Shown here in pieces: positions 23,910-32,821 of a stretch of 36,816 nt of DNA. The stretch covers positions 1 through 36,816 of the forward strand of contig CALXVR010000017.1 in NCBI GenBank assembly GCA_944392155.1. Reading direction: 5' to 3'. The notes beneath the pieces were generated by a model. That model saw only the letters and a program-made list of their open reading frames with translations, made no database searches and was not told where the DNA came from. Both the position numbers and the translations under genes were made by a program. The stretch's first letter is position 1. Every line of letters begins with the position of its first letter. Origin of the DNA: an uncultured Alphaproteobacteria bacterium (GTDB taxonomy: Bacteria; Pseudomonadota; Alphaproteobacteria; RF32; CAG-239).

Positions 23910-24815
23910 GTGTCTGTTTCAAGTATGACCGGTTTTGCCAGAGAAAACGGCGTTACCGTTTTTAATGATAAAAAACAATGTTCTTGGTTTTTTGAGCTTA
24001 AAAGCGTGAACGGAAAATCTTTGGATGTTAAAACTAAGTTGCCGTCTTATGTGGACAGCTTGTCTATGTTTGTTAAAAATGAAGCGGCAAATTATTTTGC
24101 CAGAGGAAGCCTGAGTGTTTATTTAGAAGTTGATTTTGATAAGAGTAACGAGATTGTGTTTAATGAGGAATTGTTAAAACAATTTGTTGAAAAAGCTATC
24201 AAAATCTATGAAGAAAACAGCGATAAACTCTCTAAACCATCGGTTAGCGAGATGCTTGCACTTAAAGGTGTTGCAGAAGTTGCCGATAATGTATTAAACG
24301 AAGATGAAACGGCTTTGTTAATCAATGATTTGCAAAAGGGTTTTCAAAAAGCTTGTGATTCGCTGTTGTTGGCTCGTCAGGCCGAAGGTGAAAAAATAAG
24401 CTTGGCTTTGAAGGAAATTTTGAATAAAATTTCGACAGATGTCGGTTTAATTGAGCAAAAGGCAGATTTGTTACCACAAAAATTGAAAGAAAGGTTGTCT
24501 GCTCAGATTAAGGAATTATTGAGTTCGGATATACAGGTTTCTGAAGACAGATTAGCTCAAGAGGTTTGTTTGTATGTGGCCAGAGCTGATATCAGAGAAG
24601 AAATTGACAGATTGAAGGCTCACATTCAAACAGCACTGAATCTGTTGGATTCAGGTGAAGCGGTTGGCAGAAGATTAGACTTTTTGTGTCAGGAATTGAA
24701 CAGAGAAGCAAACACGACCTGCTCAAAGTCTTGTGATATAGAAATAACAAATCTGGGAATGGAACTGAAAACTTTGATTGAACAGTTTCGCGAACAAGTA
24801 CAAAACATGGAGTAA
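23910..24815 (+). CDS. yicC: YicC family endoribonuclease
   Basis: 301 residues from a GTG at 23910, which has an AAAGGAG-type Shine-Dalgarno 7-8 bases before it; an ATG at 23925 would remove the first five residues of the conserved start 'SVSSMTGFAR'. N-terminal YicC domain and C-terminal DUF1732 domain with 'ARADIREEIDRLKAHI' and 'GRRLDFLCQELNREANTTCS', both diagnostic. YicC proteins are now known as RNA-cleaving enzymes in E. coli. Five bases before gmk, the usual yicC-gmk order. Confidence 0.95.
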   Translation: MSVSSMTGFARENGVTVFNDKKQCSWFFELKSVNGKSLDVKTKLPSYVDSLSMFVKNEAANYFARGSLSVYLEVDFDKSNEIVFNEELLKQFVEKAIKIYEENSDKLSKPSVSEMLALKGVAEVADNVLNEDETALLINDLQKGFQKACDSLLLARQAEGEKISLALKEILNKISTDVGLIEQKADLLPQKLKERLSAQIKELLSSDIQVSEDRLAQEVCLYVARADIREEIDRLKAHIQTALNLLDSGEAVGRRLDFLCQELNREANTTCSKSCDIEITNLGMELKTLIEQFREQVQNME

Positions 24816-24820
24816 AAATA

Positions 24821-25483
24821 ATGGATGAGATTATTAATAGACTGAAAAAAGTTCGCCGTGGCGCAATGTTTATTATTGAGGCTCCTTCAGGAACAGGTAA
24901 AAGCGCCGTTGTTAAGGAGATTTTAAAAAGAGACAGCAATATCAAATTTTCAGTTTCGGTTACAACTCGTAAGCCGCGTGAAAATGAGGTTGAAGGCGTT
25001 GATTATTACTATGTTACCAATGAACAGTATGATGAGTTTTTAGCTCAAGACGCCTTTTATGAACATGTGGAATCGCAATATGGCGATCGATATGGTACAC
25101 TTCGTTCAGAAGTAGACAGTTTTATCAATATCGGCCAAGATGTTATTTTTGATATGGATTGGGCCGGTGCCAGACAAATGCGCAAAAAAGCAGGCTCGGA
25201 TGTTGTTTCTATCTATTTATTACCGCCGTCTATTAAGGAATTGCGTCGTCGTTTGGAGAGTAGAGGAACTGATTCTCCCGAAGTTATTAATAAACGTATG
25301 AGCATTATTTTAGATAAAATAAGCCATTGGGATGAGTTTGATTATGTAATCGTTAATGTTAATTTGGAAGAGACGATTACTAAAGTGCAAAAGATTATTT
25401 CCGGAGAGAGAATGAAAAGAGTTCGTCAGGTTGGACTGACAGATTTTGTTAAGGAGCTTATTAAGGAAGCTGAAAATGGTTGA
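24821..25483 (+). CDS. gmk: Guanylate kinase
   Basis: 220 residues. P-loop APSGTGKS (21-28), 'SVSVTTRKPRENEVEGVDYY' (GMP-binding Arg and Tyr), 'YGTLRSEVD', 'IFDMDWAGARQM' and 'RRLESRGTDS' lid. Converts GMP to GDP. Slightly longer than E. coli Gmk at the N-terminus (about 13 residues before the core). It overlaps the next gene by 8 bases. Confidence 0.97.
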   Translation: MDEIINRLKKVRRGAMFIIEAPSGTGKSAVVKEILKRDSNIKFSVSVTTRKPRENEVEGVDYYYVTNEQYDEFLAQDAFYEHVESQYGDRYGTLRSEVDSFINIGQDVIFDMDWAGARQMRKKAGSDVVSIYLLPPSIKELRRRLESRGTDSPEVINKRMSIILDKISHWDEFDYVIVNVNLEETITKVQKIISGERMKRVRQVGLTDFVKELIKEAENG

Positions 25484-25976
25484 GGTCTTTTGGGATCGCA
25501 GGGGAAAAGAAAAGTTTGCCGATGATGTTATTCCTGTTGAGCAAAAAGGTTTTTTTGCCATTTTGCTTAAGGATAACAAGGTGTTGGTTACTTATCCGCC
25601 GCAAGTGAGTGTTCCCGAATTTCCGGGAGGGGCCGTCAGCCGAAAAGAAGACTTCAGAAGTTGTTTGTTTCGGAAACTTTTTGAGGAAACAGGTATTGAG
25701 TTTATGCTTGATGCCGGCATAAAGCAATATGAGCAAGATATTAATTATTTTGCCGAAGATGCCAGACCTTTTGGTGAGTTTTGTCATTATAATATGACAT
25801 TTATTATCTATGATGCTTCTTCCTTTGGTTTTGATATAAAAAAGGAAAAGTGGAAGACCCCGGAAAACGGAGAAGCAGAATGGGTAGATATTAAAGATAT
25901 TTTTAATGAAAAAATTAAAATCAATTATGTGCACTGGCTAGCTTTTCAACAGCTTTTTGCTGAAAAGTGCAAATAG
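25476..25976 (+). CDS. Nudix hydrolase-like protein with altered Nudix box
   Basis: I start at ATG 25476 (166 residues, MVEVFWDRRG), which overlaps the gmk stop and has AAGGA about 9 bases before it; a longer frame from 25446 lies deep within gmk. Residues about 49-71 align with the Nudix box G-x5-E-x7-R-E-U-x-E-E-x-G-U: 'GAVSRKE', 'DFRSCLF', 'RKLFEETGI'. The Glu after Arg is Lys (codon AAA), while the E-E pair remains. In MutT that Glu binds metal, so activity may be reduced or the site may use another residue. Coupling with gmk suggests a nucleotide link, but the substrate is unknown. It meets the next gene tail to tail with no gap. Confidence 0.82.
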   Translation: MVEVFWDRRGKEKFADDVIPVEQKGFFAILLKDNKVLVTYPPQVSVPEFPGGAVSRKEDFRSCLFRKLFEETGIEFMLDAGIKQYEQDINYFAEDARPFGEFCHYNMTFIIYDASSFGFDIKKEKWKTPENGEAEWVDIKDIFNEKIKINYVHWLAFQQLFAEKCK

Positions 25977-26546
25977 TTAGTTGTTGATAGATGTCAGGCT
26001 GTTGCGTTGTTCGCGGGTCATGGCTTTGTATACTTGAGCTGCGTTGTTGTTGGCTCCCGGAACATTAAGAGATGCCGCTTTTTGGTATAAATGAAAAGCT
26101 TTAATTAAATCAGGTTTGATTCCTATGCCGCGTGCGTTCATCCAAGCATAAATTTCTATAGCGTCAGCCTCGTTGTTGTTGACGTGTTTTTGTAATTCTT
26201 CCAAATCAACAGGGGTTATGTTTTGATTTTTTATGGCTTTTAACGTATTTTGCCATTTTTCCTGAGCAGCTTTAAGCTCAGCTTCTCTTTTGGCTCTTTG
26301 GCTTTCTAAATTTACGGCTTTAATGTCTAAAGGTTTGGTTTCTTCCGGAGGGGTGATTTTTTTGGAACTTTCCTCATCTAAAACAAAATCGGGAGCATAG
26401 CGGTTTTTGACGAACATGGGTAAATAACCGCTGTTGTCCGAGCGTACCAAATCCCGATAGATTTCATCTAAGCTGGTGGCTTGCGCAGGCAAAACATAAA
26501 GCAGCGATGCAAAAATAACAAAGAACAGTGTTTTTTTTGTTTTCAT
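25977..26546 (-). CDS. Secreted or periplasmic Sel1-like repeat protein
   Basis: 189 residues. N-terminal signal peptide: MKTKK, a hydrophobic core (LFFVIFASLLYVLP) and AQA at 21-23, a signal peptidase I site. Middle part (60-115) is Lys/Glu/Gln-rich and likely helical. The end (about 128-172) has one to two Sel1/TPR-like repeats: 'DAIEIYAWMNARGIGIKPDL' followed by 'AFHLYQKAASLNVPGANNN'. Sel1 repeats serve protein-protein contacts; the partner is unknown. Convergent with the nudix gene. Confidence 0.7.
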   Translation of the reverse strand: MKTKKTLFFVIFASLLYVLPAQATSLDEIYRDLVRSDNSGYLPMFVKNRYAPDFVLDEESSKKITPPEETKPLDIKAVNLESQRAKREAELKAAQEKWQNTLKAIKNQNITPVDLEELQKHVNNNEADAIEIYAWMNARGIGIKPDLIKAFHLYQKAASLNVPGANNNAAQVYKAMTREQRNSLTSINN

Positions 26547-26645
26547 TTCTTTATTTTTAATAAATTGTCGTTATGCTTATACTACTTAAGACCCATCCGT
26601 ATGAAAAGGATATTTTGGGGTTTATGAACAAATTAGAGGCGTAAA

Positions 26646-27575
26646 ATGCAAAAGATTTATAATTCAGTTACCGAAATGGTCGGAAAAACTCCGTTGCTCA
26701 GACTGCATCGTTTGGAAAAACATTTTAAAATTAAGGCTCATCTTTTAGCTAAATGTGAGTTTTATAATCCTGTTTTTTCCATTAAAGACAGAGTTGCTTT
26801 AAAAATGATTGAAAAAGCCGAAGAAAAACAAAAGATTGGTGAAGATACGGTTTTTGTAGAAGCAACCTCGGGTAATACGGGTATCGGACTGGCTGCAATT
26901 TGTGCCGCGAAAGGCTATAAGTTGGTGATTATTATGCCTGAAAACATGTCAAAGGAAAGAATTTCGCTCATTAAACTTTTCGGGGCGGAAGTTATTTTGA
27001 CACCTGCCGAAGAAGGTATGACAGGCTCAATTAATAAAGCAGATATTTTGGCTGAGAAAAATAAAAATGTTATTTTATTGCGACAATTTGATAACGAAGC
27101 TAATCCCGATGCGCATAAGTTTGGGACAAGTCTTGAGATTTTGGAAGATACGGGCGGCGAAGTTGATTGTTTGGTCAGTGCAATAGGGACTGCCGGAACA
27201 ATCAATGGTATAGCTTCTGCGTTAAGAACGAATAATCCGGATTTATATGTGGTTGGTGTTGAACCCGCGGCTAGTCCGGTTTTGAACGGAGGAAAAGCCG
27301 GTCCTCATAAAATTTATGGTATCGGAGCGGGTTTTGTACCGAAGTTTTATGATGAAAAGCTGGTTAATGAAGTGTTGGATATTAAGGACGAGGAAGCTGT
27401 TGATATGGCGAAAACAGTTGCTAAAACAGATGGTTTAGCCGTCGGAATTTCGGCCGGAGCTGCTTTGGCTGCGGCGGTTAAAGTTGCGGAGAGAGACGAA
27501 ATGAAGGGCAAAAATATTGTGGTTATCTTGCCTGACGCCACCGAAAGATATTTGTCTACGGACCTGTTTGATTAA
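26646..27575 (+). CDS. cysK: Cysteine synthase A (O-acetylserine sulfhydrylase)
   Basis: 309 residues, fold type II PLP enzyme. 'MVGKTPLLRL' at the start, PLP Lys47 in 'NPVFSIKDR', substrate loop TSGNTG (74-79), PLP phosphate loop 'GTAGTINGI' and 'GISAGAALAA' near the end. It makes cysteine from O-acetylserine and sulfide. The usual P-G-G-S-V-K-D-R is here N-P-V-F-S-I-K-D-R, a mild change that occurs in the CysK/CysM group. cysE is not adjacent. GAGG lies about 7 bases before the ATG. Confidence 0.93.
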   Translation: MQKIYNSVTEMVGKTPLLRLHRLEKHFKIKAHLLAKCEFYNPVFSIKDRVALKMIEKAEEKQKIGEDTVFVEATSGNTGIGLAAICAAKGYKLVIIMPENMSKERISLIKLFGAEVILTPAEEGMTGSINKADILAEKNKNVILLRQFDNEANPDAHKFGTSLEILEDTGGEVDCLVSAIGTAGTINGIASALRTNNPDLYVVGVEPAASPVLNGGKAGPHKIYGIGAGFVPKFYDEKLVNEVLDIKDEEAVDMAKTVAKTDGLAVGISAGAALAAAVKVAERDEMKGKNIVVILPDATERYLSTDLFD

Positions 27576-27593
27576 GATTGAGGGTTGCCGTTG

Positions 27594-28526
27594 ATGATTT
27601 TTAATAAAATTGCGATTATCGGAATAGGTCTTATAGGTTCTTCTTTGGCGCGAGTTATTATGAAAAATAAGCTTGCCGGAAAACTTTGTGCTTTTGATGG
27701 TAACTCGAATTTTTTAGCTCAGGCAAAAGAGCTTGGTATTGTTGATGAGGTTTGTGCTAACCTTGAAACAGCCGTTAAGGATGCTGATTTGGTGGTTTAT
27801 GCTACGCCTGTCGGGGCTTATGGTGAGATTACGCGACAAATTGTGCCTTATTTGAAAAAAGGTGCGATTATTACCGATGTCGGTTCCATTAAAAAATATG
27901 CTATTGCCGAGATTGAAAAATATCTACCTGAAAATGCCGAGGTTGTGGTGGTTCCGGGGCATCCGGTCGCAGGTACGGAAAAATCCGGTCCGGCAAACGG
28001 GTTTGATTCTTTGTTTGAAGGACGTTGGTATATTATTACACCTTGTAAATATTCAACTCAAGAAGCTATTGATAAAGTTTCGGCTCTTTGGGAGGCTGCT
28101 AAAATGAAGGTTGATTCCATGTCGCCGGAGCATCATGACAAGGTTATGGCGGCGGTGTCCCATTTGCCACACTTGATAGCTTTTTCCATTGTGGGAACAG
28201 TTTCTGATTTGGAAGGTTATGAAAAACAAGAAATAATTAAATATTCGGCTTCCGGTTTTCGTGATTTTACGCGAATAGCTGGGTCTGACCCAACAATGTG
28301 GCGAGATGTTTTTTTGAATAATAAAGATACCATACTTGAGCTTATTCAGCGTTTTGTTGAAGATCTGATTGCGTTGGAACGAAATATTCGTTGGGGTGAG
28401 GGAGATAAGTTGTTTGAGCTGTTTTCCAGAACACAGAAAATCCGTAAAGAGGTTATTGAGGCAAAACAAGAGCAACCCGAACATGAAAAACGATTGTTGG
28501 CGGAAATTAACAGGCTTGAAAAATAG
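27594..28526 (+). CDS. tyrA: Prephenate/arogenate (cyclohexadienyl) dehydrogenase
   Basis: 310 residues from ATG 27594; a TTG at 27585 is possible but the GAGGG at about 27579 suits 27594. NAD-binding G-I-G-L-I-G at 10-15, 'ATPVGAYGEI', 'DVGSIK' and the catalytic His123 in 'PGHPVAGTEKSG', typical of TyrA without a fused chorismate mutase. It converts prephenate (or arogenate) towards tyrosine. The C-terminal end 'EAKQEQPEHEKRLLAEINRL' is a short coiled tail. 18 bases after cysK. Confidence 0.94.
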   Translation: MIFNKIAIIGIGLIGSSLARVIMKNKLAGKLCAFDGNSNFLAQAKELGIVDEVCANLETAVKDADLVVYATPVGAYGEITRQIVPYLKKGAIITDVGSIKKYAIAEIEKYLPENAEVVVVPGHPVAGTEKSGPANGFDSLFEGRWYIITPCKYSTQEAIDKVSALWEAAKMKVDSMSPEHHDKVMAAVSHLPHLIAFSIVGTVSDLEGYEKQEIIKYSASGFRDFTRIAGSDPTMWRDVFLNNKDTILELIQRFVEDLIALERNIRWGEGDKLFELFSRTQKIRKEVIEAKQEQPEHEKRLLAEINRLEK

Positions 28527-28574
28527 GAATATTTTTTATATTCTGGCGGCAGTTTTATTACAGAAGTATAGCAG

Positions 28575-29681
28575 ATGAAACCTAATTCTATTCTTGGCAA
28601 ATATTTAACTAAGCAGATTATCGTTAATTTTTTTGCGGTTTTGCTTATGGTTATGGGTATTGTACTGATGTTTGAAGTTATTGAGCTTTTGCGACGAACT
28701 TCTGACAGACCAGATGTCAATGCTTGGTTTATTATGCAGATGGCAATTACAAAATTACCCAGAACACTTGAAATGGTTTTTCCTTTTGTGATGATGATTG
28801 CGGCGATGATTACGTTTTGGCGGCTCAGTAAAAGCAATGAGTTTGTTATTATTCGAGCGGCAGGTGTTTCCATCTGGGGGTTTTTGGCTCCGGTTTTGTT
28901 TGCTGTTTTTGCCGTCGGAGTTTTGAATATTACCGTTGTTAATCCTATATCCGCAAAAATGTATGAGGCATATGAAACTTTGGATTATCGTTTTAAGACA
29001 AAAAATCCAAAGGCCGTATTGTTTTCCGATAAAGGTTTGTGGATCAGAGAAGCCATTGATGATGAAAAATTTTTGGTTTTACAGGCGAAATCTTTAAGAC
29101 AAGAAGATAATACGCTTTTGCTTAGAGATGTTGATATTTTAGAGATGGATAGAAGTTCTCAAATTTTAAGAAGACTGGAAGCTTTTGCCGCTGTTTTGGA
29201 AAATAATGAGTTTGAGCTCAAAGATGTGAAAGTTTTTGAGGCCGGAAAACCAACGCTTAATCTGAATAACGTATCCTACAAAACAGCATTGACCGTGGAT
29301 AGAATCAAAGAAAACTTCATTGATCCGGAGGCTATATCTTTTTGGGATTTGCCTGCTACCATTAAGTTTTATGAAATGTCCGGTTTCTCTGCTTTGCGTC
29401 ATCATATGCGTTTTTTGACATTATTGGCTTCGCCTTTGATGCTTTGTGCTATGGTGCTGGTGGCGGCTGTTTTTGCTTTGCGACCCAATAATAGGCGCGG
29501 CGGCGTGATGTTTTTGATTGTGGGTGGTATTGCGACAGGTTTTATTGTTTATTTTATGTCTCAAGTTATTTATGCTTTTGGTATTAACGGATATATTCCA
29601 GAGTTCTTTGCAGCTTGGACACCGGCATTGATTGCCATGCTTATCAGCGTTTCCATTTTGCTTCATTTGGAAGACGGCTAA
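28575..29681 (+). CDS. lptG: LPS export permease, LptG/LptF family
   Basis: 368 residues. Family architecture: three TM segments in the first 125 residues, a periplasmic beta-jellyroll region (about 125-275) and three TM segments at the end. 'LGKYLTKQIIVNFFAVLLM', 'LPRTLEMVFPFVMMIAAMIT' and 'SNEFVIIRAAGVSIWGFL' fit LptG best. It forms the inner-membrane LptB2FG transporter that extracts LPS. Only one of the two permeases is here; lptF is not adjacent. It is followed without a gap by a PAP2 phosphatase. Confidence 0.92.
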   Translation: MKPNSILGKYLTKQIIVNFFAVLLMVMGIVLMFEVIELLRRTSDRPDVNAWFIMQMAITKLPRTLEMVFPFVMMIAAMITFWRLSKSNEFVIIRAAGVSIWGFLAPVLFAVFAVGVLNITVVNPISAKMYEAYETLDYRFKTKNPKAVLFSDKGLWIREAIDDEKFLVLQAKSLRQEDNTLLLRDVDILEMDRSSQILRRLEAFAAVLENNEFELKDVKVFEAGKPTLNLNNVSYKTALTVDRIKENFIDPEAISFWDLPATIKFYEMSGFSALRHHMRFLTLLASPLMLCAMVLVAAVFALRPNNRRGGVMFLIVGGIATGFIVYFMSQVIYAFGINGYIPEFFAAWTPALIAMLISVSILLHLEDG

Positions 29682-30314
29682 ATGTCGTGGCAAGAGAAAA
29701 TTGCAGAAATTGATATTTATGTCAGCTCGTTGTTTTATGACAACGGGCATTTTGCGTTTGAAGAGAATATTTTGGGCAACCTTATCAGAAAAGGTATTCC
29801 GGAAATAATTGTTTTTTCTGCGGTATTGATTTTTTTTGCATGGCTTTGGGGAAAGAGAAAGCATAAGGTTTTTGCGGGAATTGATGATAAGGTTATGCTT
29901 TTGACCTCGGGTACAATGTTTTTGGGTCCGATTTTGATTGTTAATGGTATTTTTAAATCTTTTTGGGGACGAGCCAGACCGCAAGATATCTTGCAGTTTG
30001 GCGGAAATAAGCTTTTTAGTTTACCTTTGGAAATTTCAGACCAATGTGCATGGGATTGTTCTTTTATGTCCGGACATACAGCTGTTGCCTTTTGGCTTGT
30101 TGCACCGGCTTTGTTGGTTTCAAAAAAATATAAGCCTTTGACTGTCGGGGCGGCGCTTGTTTTCGGCTGTCTTACCGCGATGTTTAGAATCGGGCAGGGC
30201 GCACATTTTTTGACCGATGTTTTGTTCTCAGCCGTATTAATGCTTGTTTTGATAAGTTTTGTTTACGAGCGTTTATTTTTATTTGACGCAAACGTCAGGC
30301 GCACGAAGGTATAG
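29682..30314 (+). CDS. PAP2-family lipid phosphatase, membrane-bound
   Basis: 210 residues with about five TM segments. The three phosphatase motifs are intact: Lys92-x6-Arg99-Pro ('KSFWGRARP'), Ser130-Gly-His132 ('MSGH' instead of P-S-G-H) and Arg169-x5-His175-x3-Asp179 ('RIGQGAHFLTD'). PAP2 enzymes remove phosphates from lipids such as undecaprenyl-PP, PGP or lipid A; the neighbour lptG makes a lipid A phosphatase (LpxE-like) plausible but unproven. Its ATG follows the lptG stop directly, and its 3' end overlaps tsaB on the other strand by 36 bases. Confidence 0.87.
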   Translation: MSWQEKIAEIDIYVSSLFYDNGHFAFEENILGNLIRKGIPEIIVFSAVLIFFAWLWGKRKHKVFAGIDDKVMLLTSGTMFLGPILIVNGIFKSFWGRARPQDILQFGGNKLFSLPLEISDQCAWDCSFMSGHTAVAFWLVAPALLVSKKYKPLTVGAALVFGCLTAMFRIGQGAHFLTDVLFSAVLMLVLISFVYERLFLFDANVRRTKV

Positions 30315-30935
30315 CGGTTTGGGAAAGTCAAAAATCTTGTTTTGATATTTATATATTCCACAAGCAGCTAAGTCCTCTATCGGCGGACAATTAAGCATTT
30401 TGATGACGTGAAGGCTTAGTCCGCTCGGTTTGTTTAAAAATCTTTCAACACCGTCGCCGACCAATGTGATTTTAGGACCACGTAAAAGACTAATTATTTC
30501 TTCATAGGTTCCGGCAGAAGGTTCGGTGATTTTTTTTCTTTTGTCATCAAAGAGTTGGTAGTAAAAATCTTCGCGTTTGGTTTCAATGATAACGGCGTTA
30601 ATCGTGGCGATTTCGTCCGGCTGGAGACCGTGAACATAAGCTTCAAAAGCCGAAACGCCGATAATTTTTGTGTTTGGGCAGGCTAAGCCGAAAGCTCTGG
30701 CGGCCGAAATGGACGAACGAACGCCGGTAAAAGACCCCGGGCCGGTGCAAACAACAGCCAAGCCTAAATCTTTGAATTGAAGATTTTCGGATTCCAGGGT
30801 GTTGCGGATTTCGGGGATAAGAACTTCCGCTTGTCCAAAATCCATTTCTTCTTGGAAGGAATCTACCGTACGTCCGTCTTTGCTTAGTAGTATGGAGACG
30901 CCGTTGGCGGTGGTATCAAAAGCCAAAGTATACAT
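30279..30935 (-). CDS. tsaB: tRNA threonylcarbamoyladenosine biosynthesis protein TsaB
   Basis: 218 residues from ATG 30935 (MYTLAFDTTANG), which matches TsaB N-termini; a GTG at 30944 would add three residues but is only 3 bases from the AAGG. 'CTGPGSFTGVRSSISAARAF' is the TsaB signature. It is the non-catalytic partner of TsaD in t6A synthesis; tsaE is at 4.7-5.1 kb. Its 3' end overlaps the PAP2 gene by 36 bases antisense, with no terminator. Confidence 0.94.
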   Translation of the reverse strand: MYTLAFDTTANGVSILLSKDGRTVDSFQEEMDFGQAEVLIPEIRNTLESENLQFKDLGLAVVCTGPGSFTGVRSSISAARAFGLACPNTKIIGVSAFEAYVHGLQPDEIATINAVIIETKREDFYYQLFDDKRKKITEPSAGTYEEIISLLRGPKITLVGDGVERFLNKPSGLSLHVIKMLNCPPIEDLAACGIYKYQNKIFDFPKPLYLRAPDVCVK

Positions 30936-30957
30936 TTTATTCACTTGCCTTACATTT

Positions 30958-30986
30958 TTGAGTTTTACTAATTGTTTTTATATTAT
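30958..30986 (+). promoter_or_regulatory. Candidate promoter of the DivL-like gene
   Basis: -35 TTGAGT (30958-30963), 17-base spacer, -10 TATTAT (30981-30986), in the gap between divergent tsaB and the PAS gene, 47 bases before the ATG at 31033. Confidence 0.4.
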
Positions 30987-31032
30987 AGATTATAGAAACA
31001 GACAATAATTTTAATAAAAAAACAGAAAAATT

Positions 31033-32712
31033 ATGAGTTTTGAGCTGTTACAGGATATGTTTTACGCAGCACCGGAGCTTTGGTATGCTTTAGGTGTCAT
31101 TTTTGTTTTGTTGCTATCTTTATGGTTGGCTTGCGGAATTAAAATTTTGAAACTGAAGCAAAGAAACTATTTTTTGAACAGAGATAGAGAACGTTATGCC
31201 GAAACCCTTTATGCTTCTAAAGATGGTTATTTTGCCTTTATTTATCCTGATGAAAAAGTTAATGATCCTCGCAAAACCATTCGGGAGCGTTGCTCCAGAA
31301 GATTAGCTGTTATTTTGAATTTGGAAAAAGGAACAAACTCGTCTTTTGAGGATGTTTTAAGAACCTTTTATAAAGAAGATGCAAAAAAGATTGTTAAATA
31401 TGTTAGTTTGTTGATGGATGACGGGGTTTCTTTTGAGGAAGAATTTGTTCTAAAGTCCAGTGGAAAGCATATTAAATTGGCCGGTTCCAGAATTAACGGT
31501 TTGGATGGCAATATCTATTGCGATATGATTTGGTTTAGAGATGTTAGTTTTGAAACAGGCAGAATTGAGTCTTTGGAAAAAGAAAAAAACACAGCTCAGG
31601 AAAATGTTTTGAGACTGCGTGATTTGATTGATAATATTCCTTATCCCGTGTGGCTCAGAAACGAAGATTTAAAACCCGTATTGGTTAATAAAAAATATGT
31701 TGAATTTGTGCCGGAAGCGTCTCAGGAAGAAGTTTTGGAAGAAGGAATGGAGATACCTTCTGCCGGAGGTGAAAATATCTCAAAAAATTTGGCTTTGAAA
31801 GCTCATGCGGCAAACAAACCTAAAAAGGCAACAGTTTCATTGGTTAAAAACGGTAAGAGACTTTCGTTTGAAGCGATTGAAACACCATTTCATGCCGGAC
31901 AAAGTTTGGATAAGATATGTACAGCGGGTGCGTTAATTGATGTTACGGAGCTGGATGAGCTTAAGAGAAACCTTAAATTACACCAAAATGCGCATTTGGA
32001 AATTTTGGGTGCTTTGGGTACGGCATTTGCCGTGTTTGATGATAAGTTTAAACTTTCCTTTTATAATAAAGCTTTTGCTAATTTTTGGAAGTTGGAAGAC
32101 GTTTGGCTGGAAAGTTCCCCAACTTATGCCATGTTCCTAGATGTTATCAGGGAAAAAAGAATGTTGCCGGAAGTTCCGGATTTTCGTTTATATAAAAACG
32201 ATGAGCAGAAGGAGTTTTCGGCGATTATTGAGCCTAAAGAAGATTTACTTCACTTGCCGGATGGAAGAACATTTCGTCGTGTGCGGGCGCCGCATCCTAT
32301 GGGAGGGTTGGTGTTTGCTTTTGAGGATGTGACTGATAGATTGGCGACAAGACGAGCATATAATTCGTTGCTTTCCGTGCAGAAGGAAATATTGGATAAT
32401 TTGTTCGATCCTGTTTTGATATTTGCTTCAAATGGTCGTTTGATTTTCTATAACAAAGCTTATTTGAATATGTGGAAAGCAGATGAGGTTCTTTTGCAAA
32501 GTGAACCCGGTATTGATGAAATCATAGAAGCTCAGTCAGGATTTTTTGCCAATGTTGATAATTGGGAGCGCTTGAAGACGGATATTATTAAACACTTAAC
32601 TAGCTTAACGACCAAAAGTTTTAGCCTAAAAAGAAGTGATGGTGTTTCTATTGAGGTTTTAACCTCTGTTTTGTCTGATGGGTCTATAATGATTACTTAT
32701 AAGCAGATTTAA
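31033..32712 (+). CDS. DivL-like multi-PAS protein without a kinase domain
   Basis: 559 residues. One TM segment (about 19-37), then PAS-like domains at about 60-165, 195-310, 320-440 and 450-559. From my memory of Caulobacter DivL, the third and fourth domains match it closely: 'LPDGRTFRRVRAPHPMGGL' against L-P-D-G-R-T-L-K-V-V-R-Q-P-H-P-L-G-G-L, 'FYNKAFANFWKLEDVWL', and 'AYNSLLSVQKEILDNLFDPV'. DivL goes on with a histidine-kinase-like part of about 250 residues; here the frame ends at 'SIMITYKQI*', just after the last PAS. No kinase-like sequence follows in another frame. It may be a signalling scaffold in the CtrA/DivK pathway. Confidence 0.8.
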   Translation: MSFELLQDMFYAAPELWYALGVIFVLLLSLWLACGIKILKLKQRNYFLNRDRERYAETLYASKDGYFAFIYPDEKVNDPRKTIRERCSRRLAVILNLEKGTNSSFEDVLRTFYKEDAKKIVKYVSLLMDDGVSFEEEFVLKSSGKHIKLAGSRINGLDGNIYCDMIWFRDVSFETGRIESLEKEKNTAQENVLRLRDLIDNIPYPVWLRNEDLKPVLVNKKYVEFVPEASQEEVLEEGMEIPSAGGENISKNLALKAHAANKPKKATVSLVKNGKRLSFEAIETPFHAGQSLDKICTAGALIDVTELDELKRNLKLHQNAHLEILGALGTAFAVFDDKFKLSFYNKAFANFWKLEDVWLESSPTYAMFLDVIREKRMLPEVPDFRLYKNDEQKEFSAIIEPKEDLLHLPDGRTFRRVRAPHPMGGLVFAFEDVTDRLATRRAYNSLLSVQKEILDNLFDPVLIFASNGRLIFYNKAYLNMWKADEVLLQSEPGIDEIIEAQSGFFANVDNWERLKTDIIKHLTSLTTKSFSLKRSDGVSIEVLTSVLSDGSIMITYKQI

Positions 32713-32821
32713 TTTTTGCAACTTTGGATTTTGTTTCTTGGACAAAAACATGCTAAATGGGCTGTTTTTATTTGTTTTTTATGTTAATATTTGACAAAAT
32801 AATGTAGATATGGCATTTTAG

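Noticed and set aside
27585..27593. TTG start for tyrA
   Set aside because: The GAGGG abuts this TTG and is well spaced for ATG 27594.
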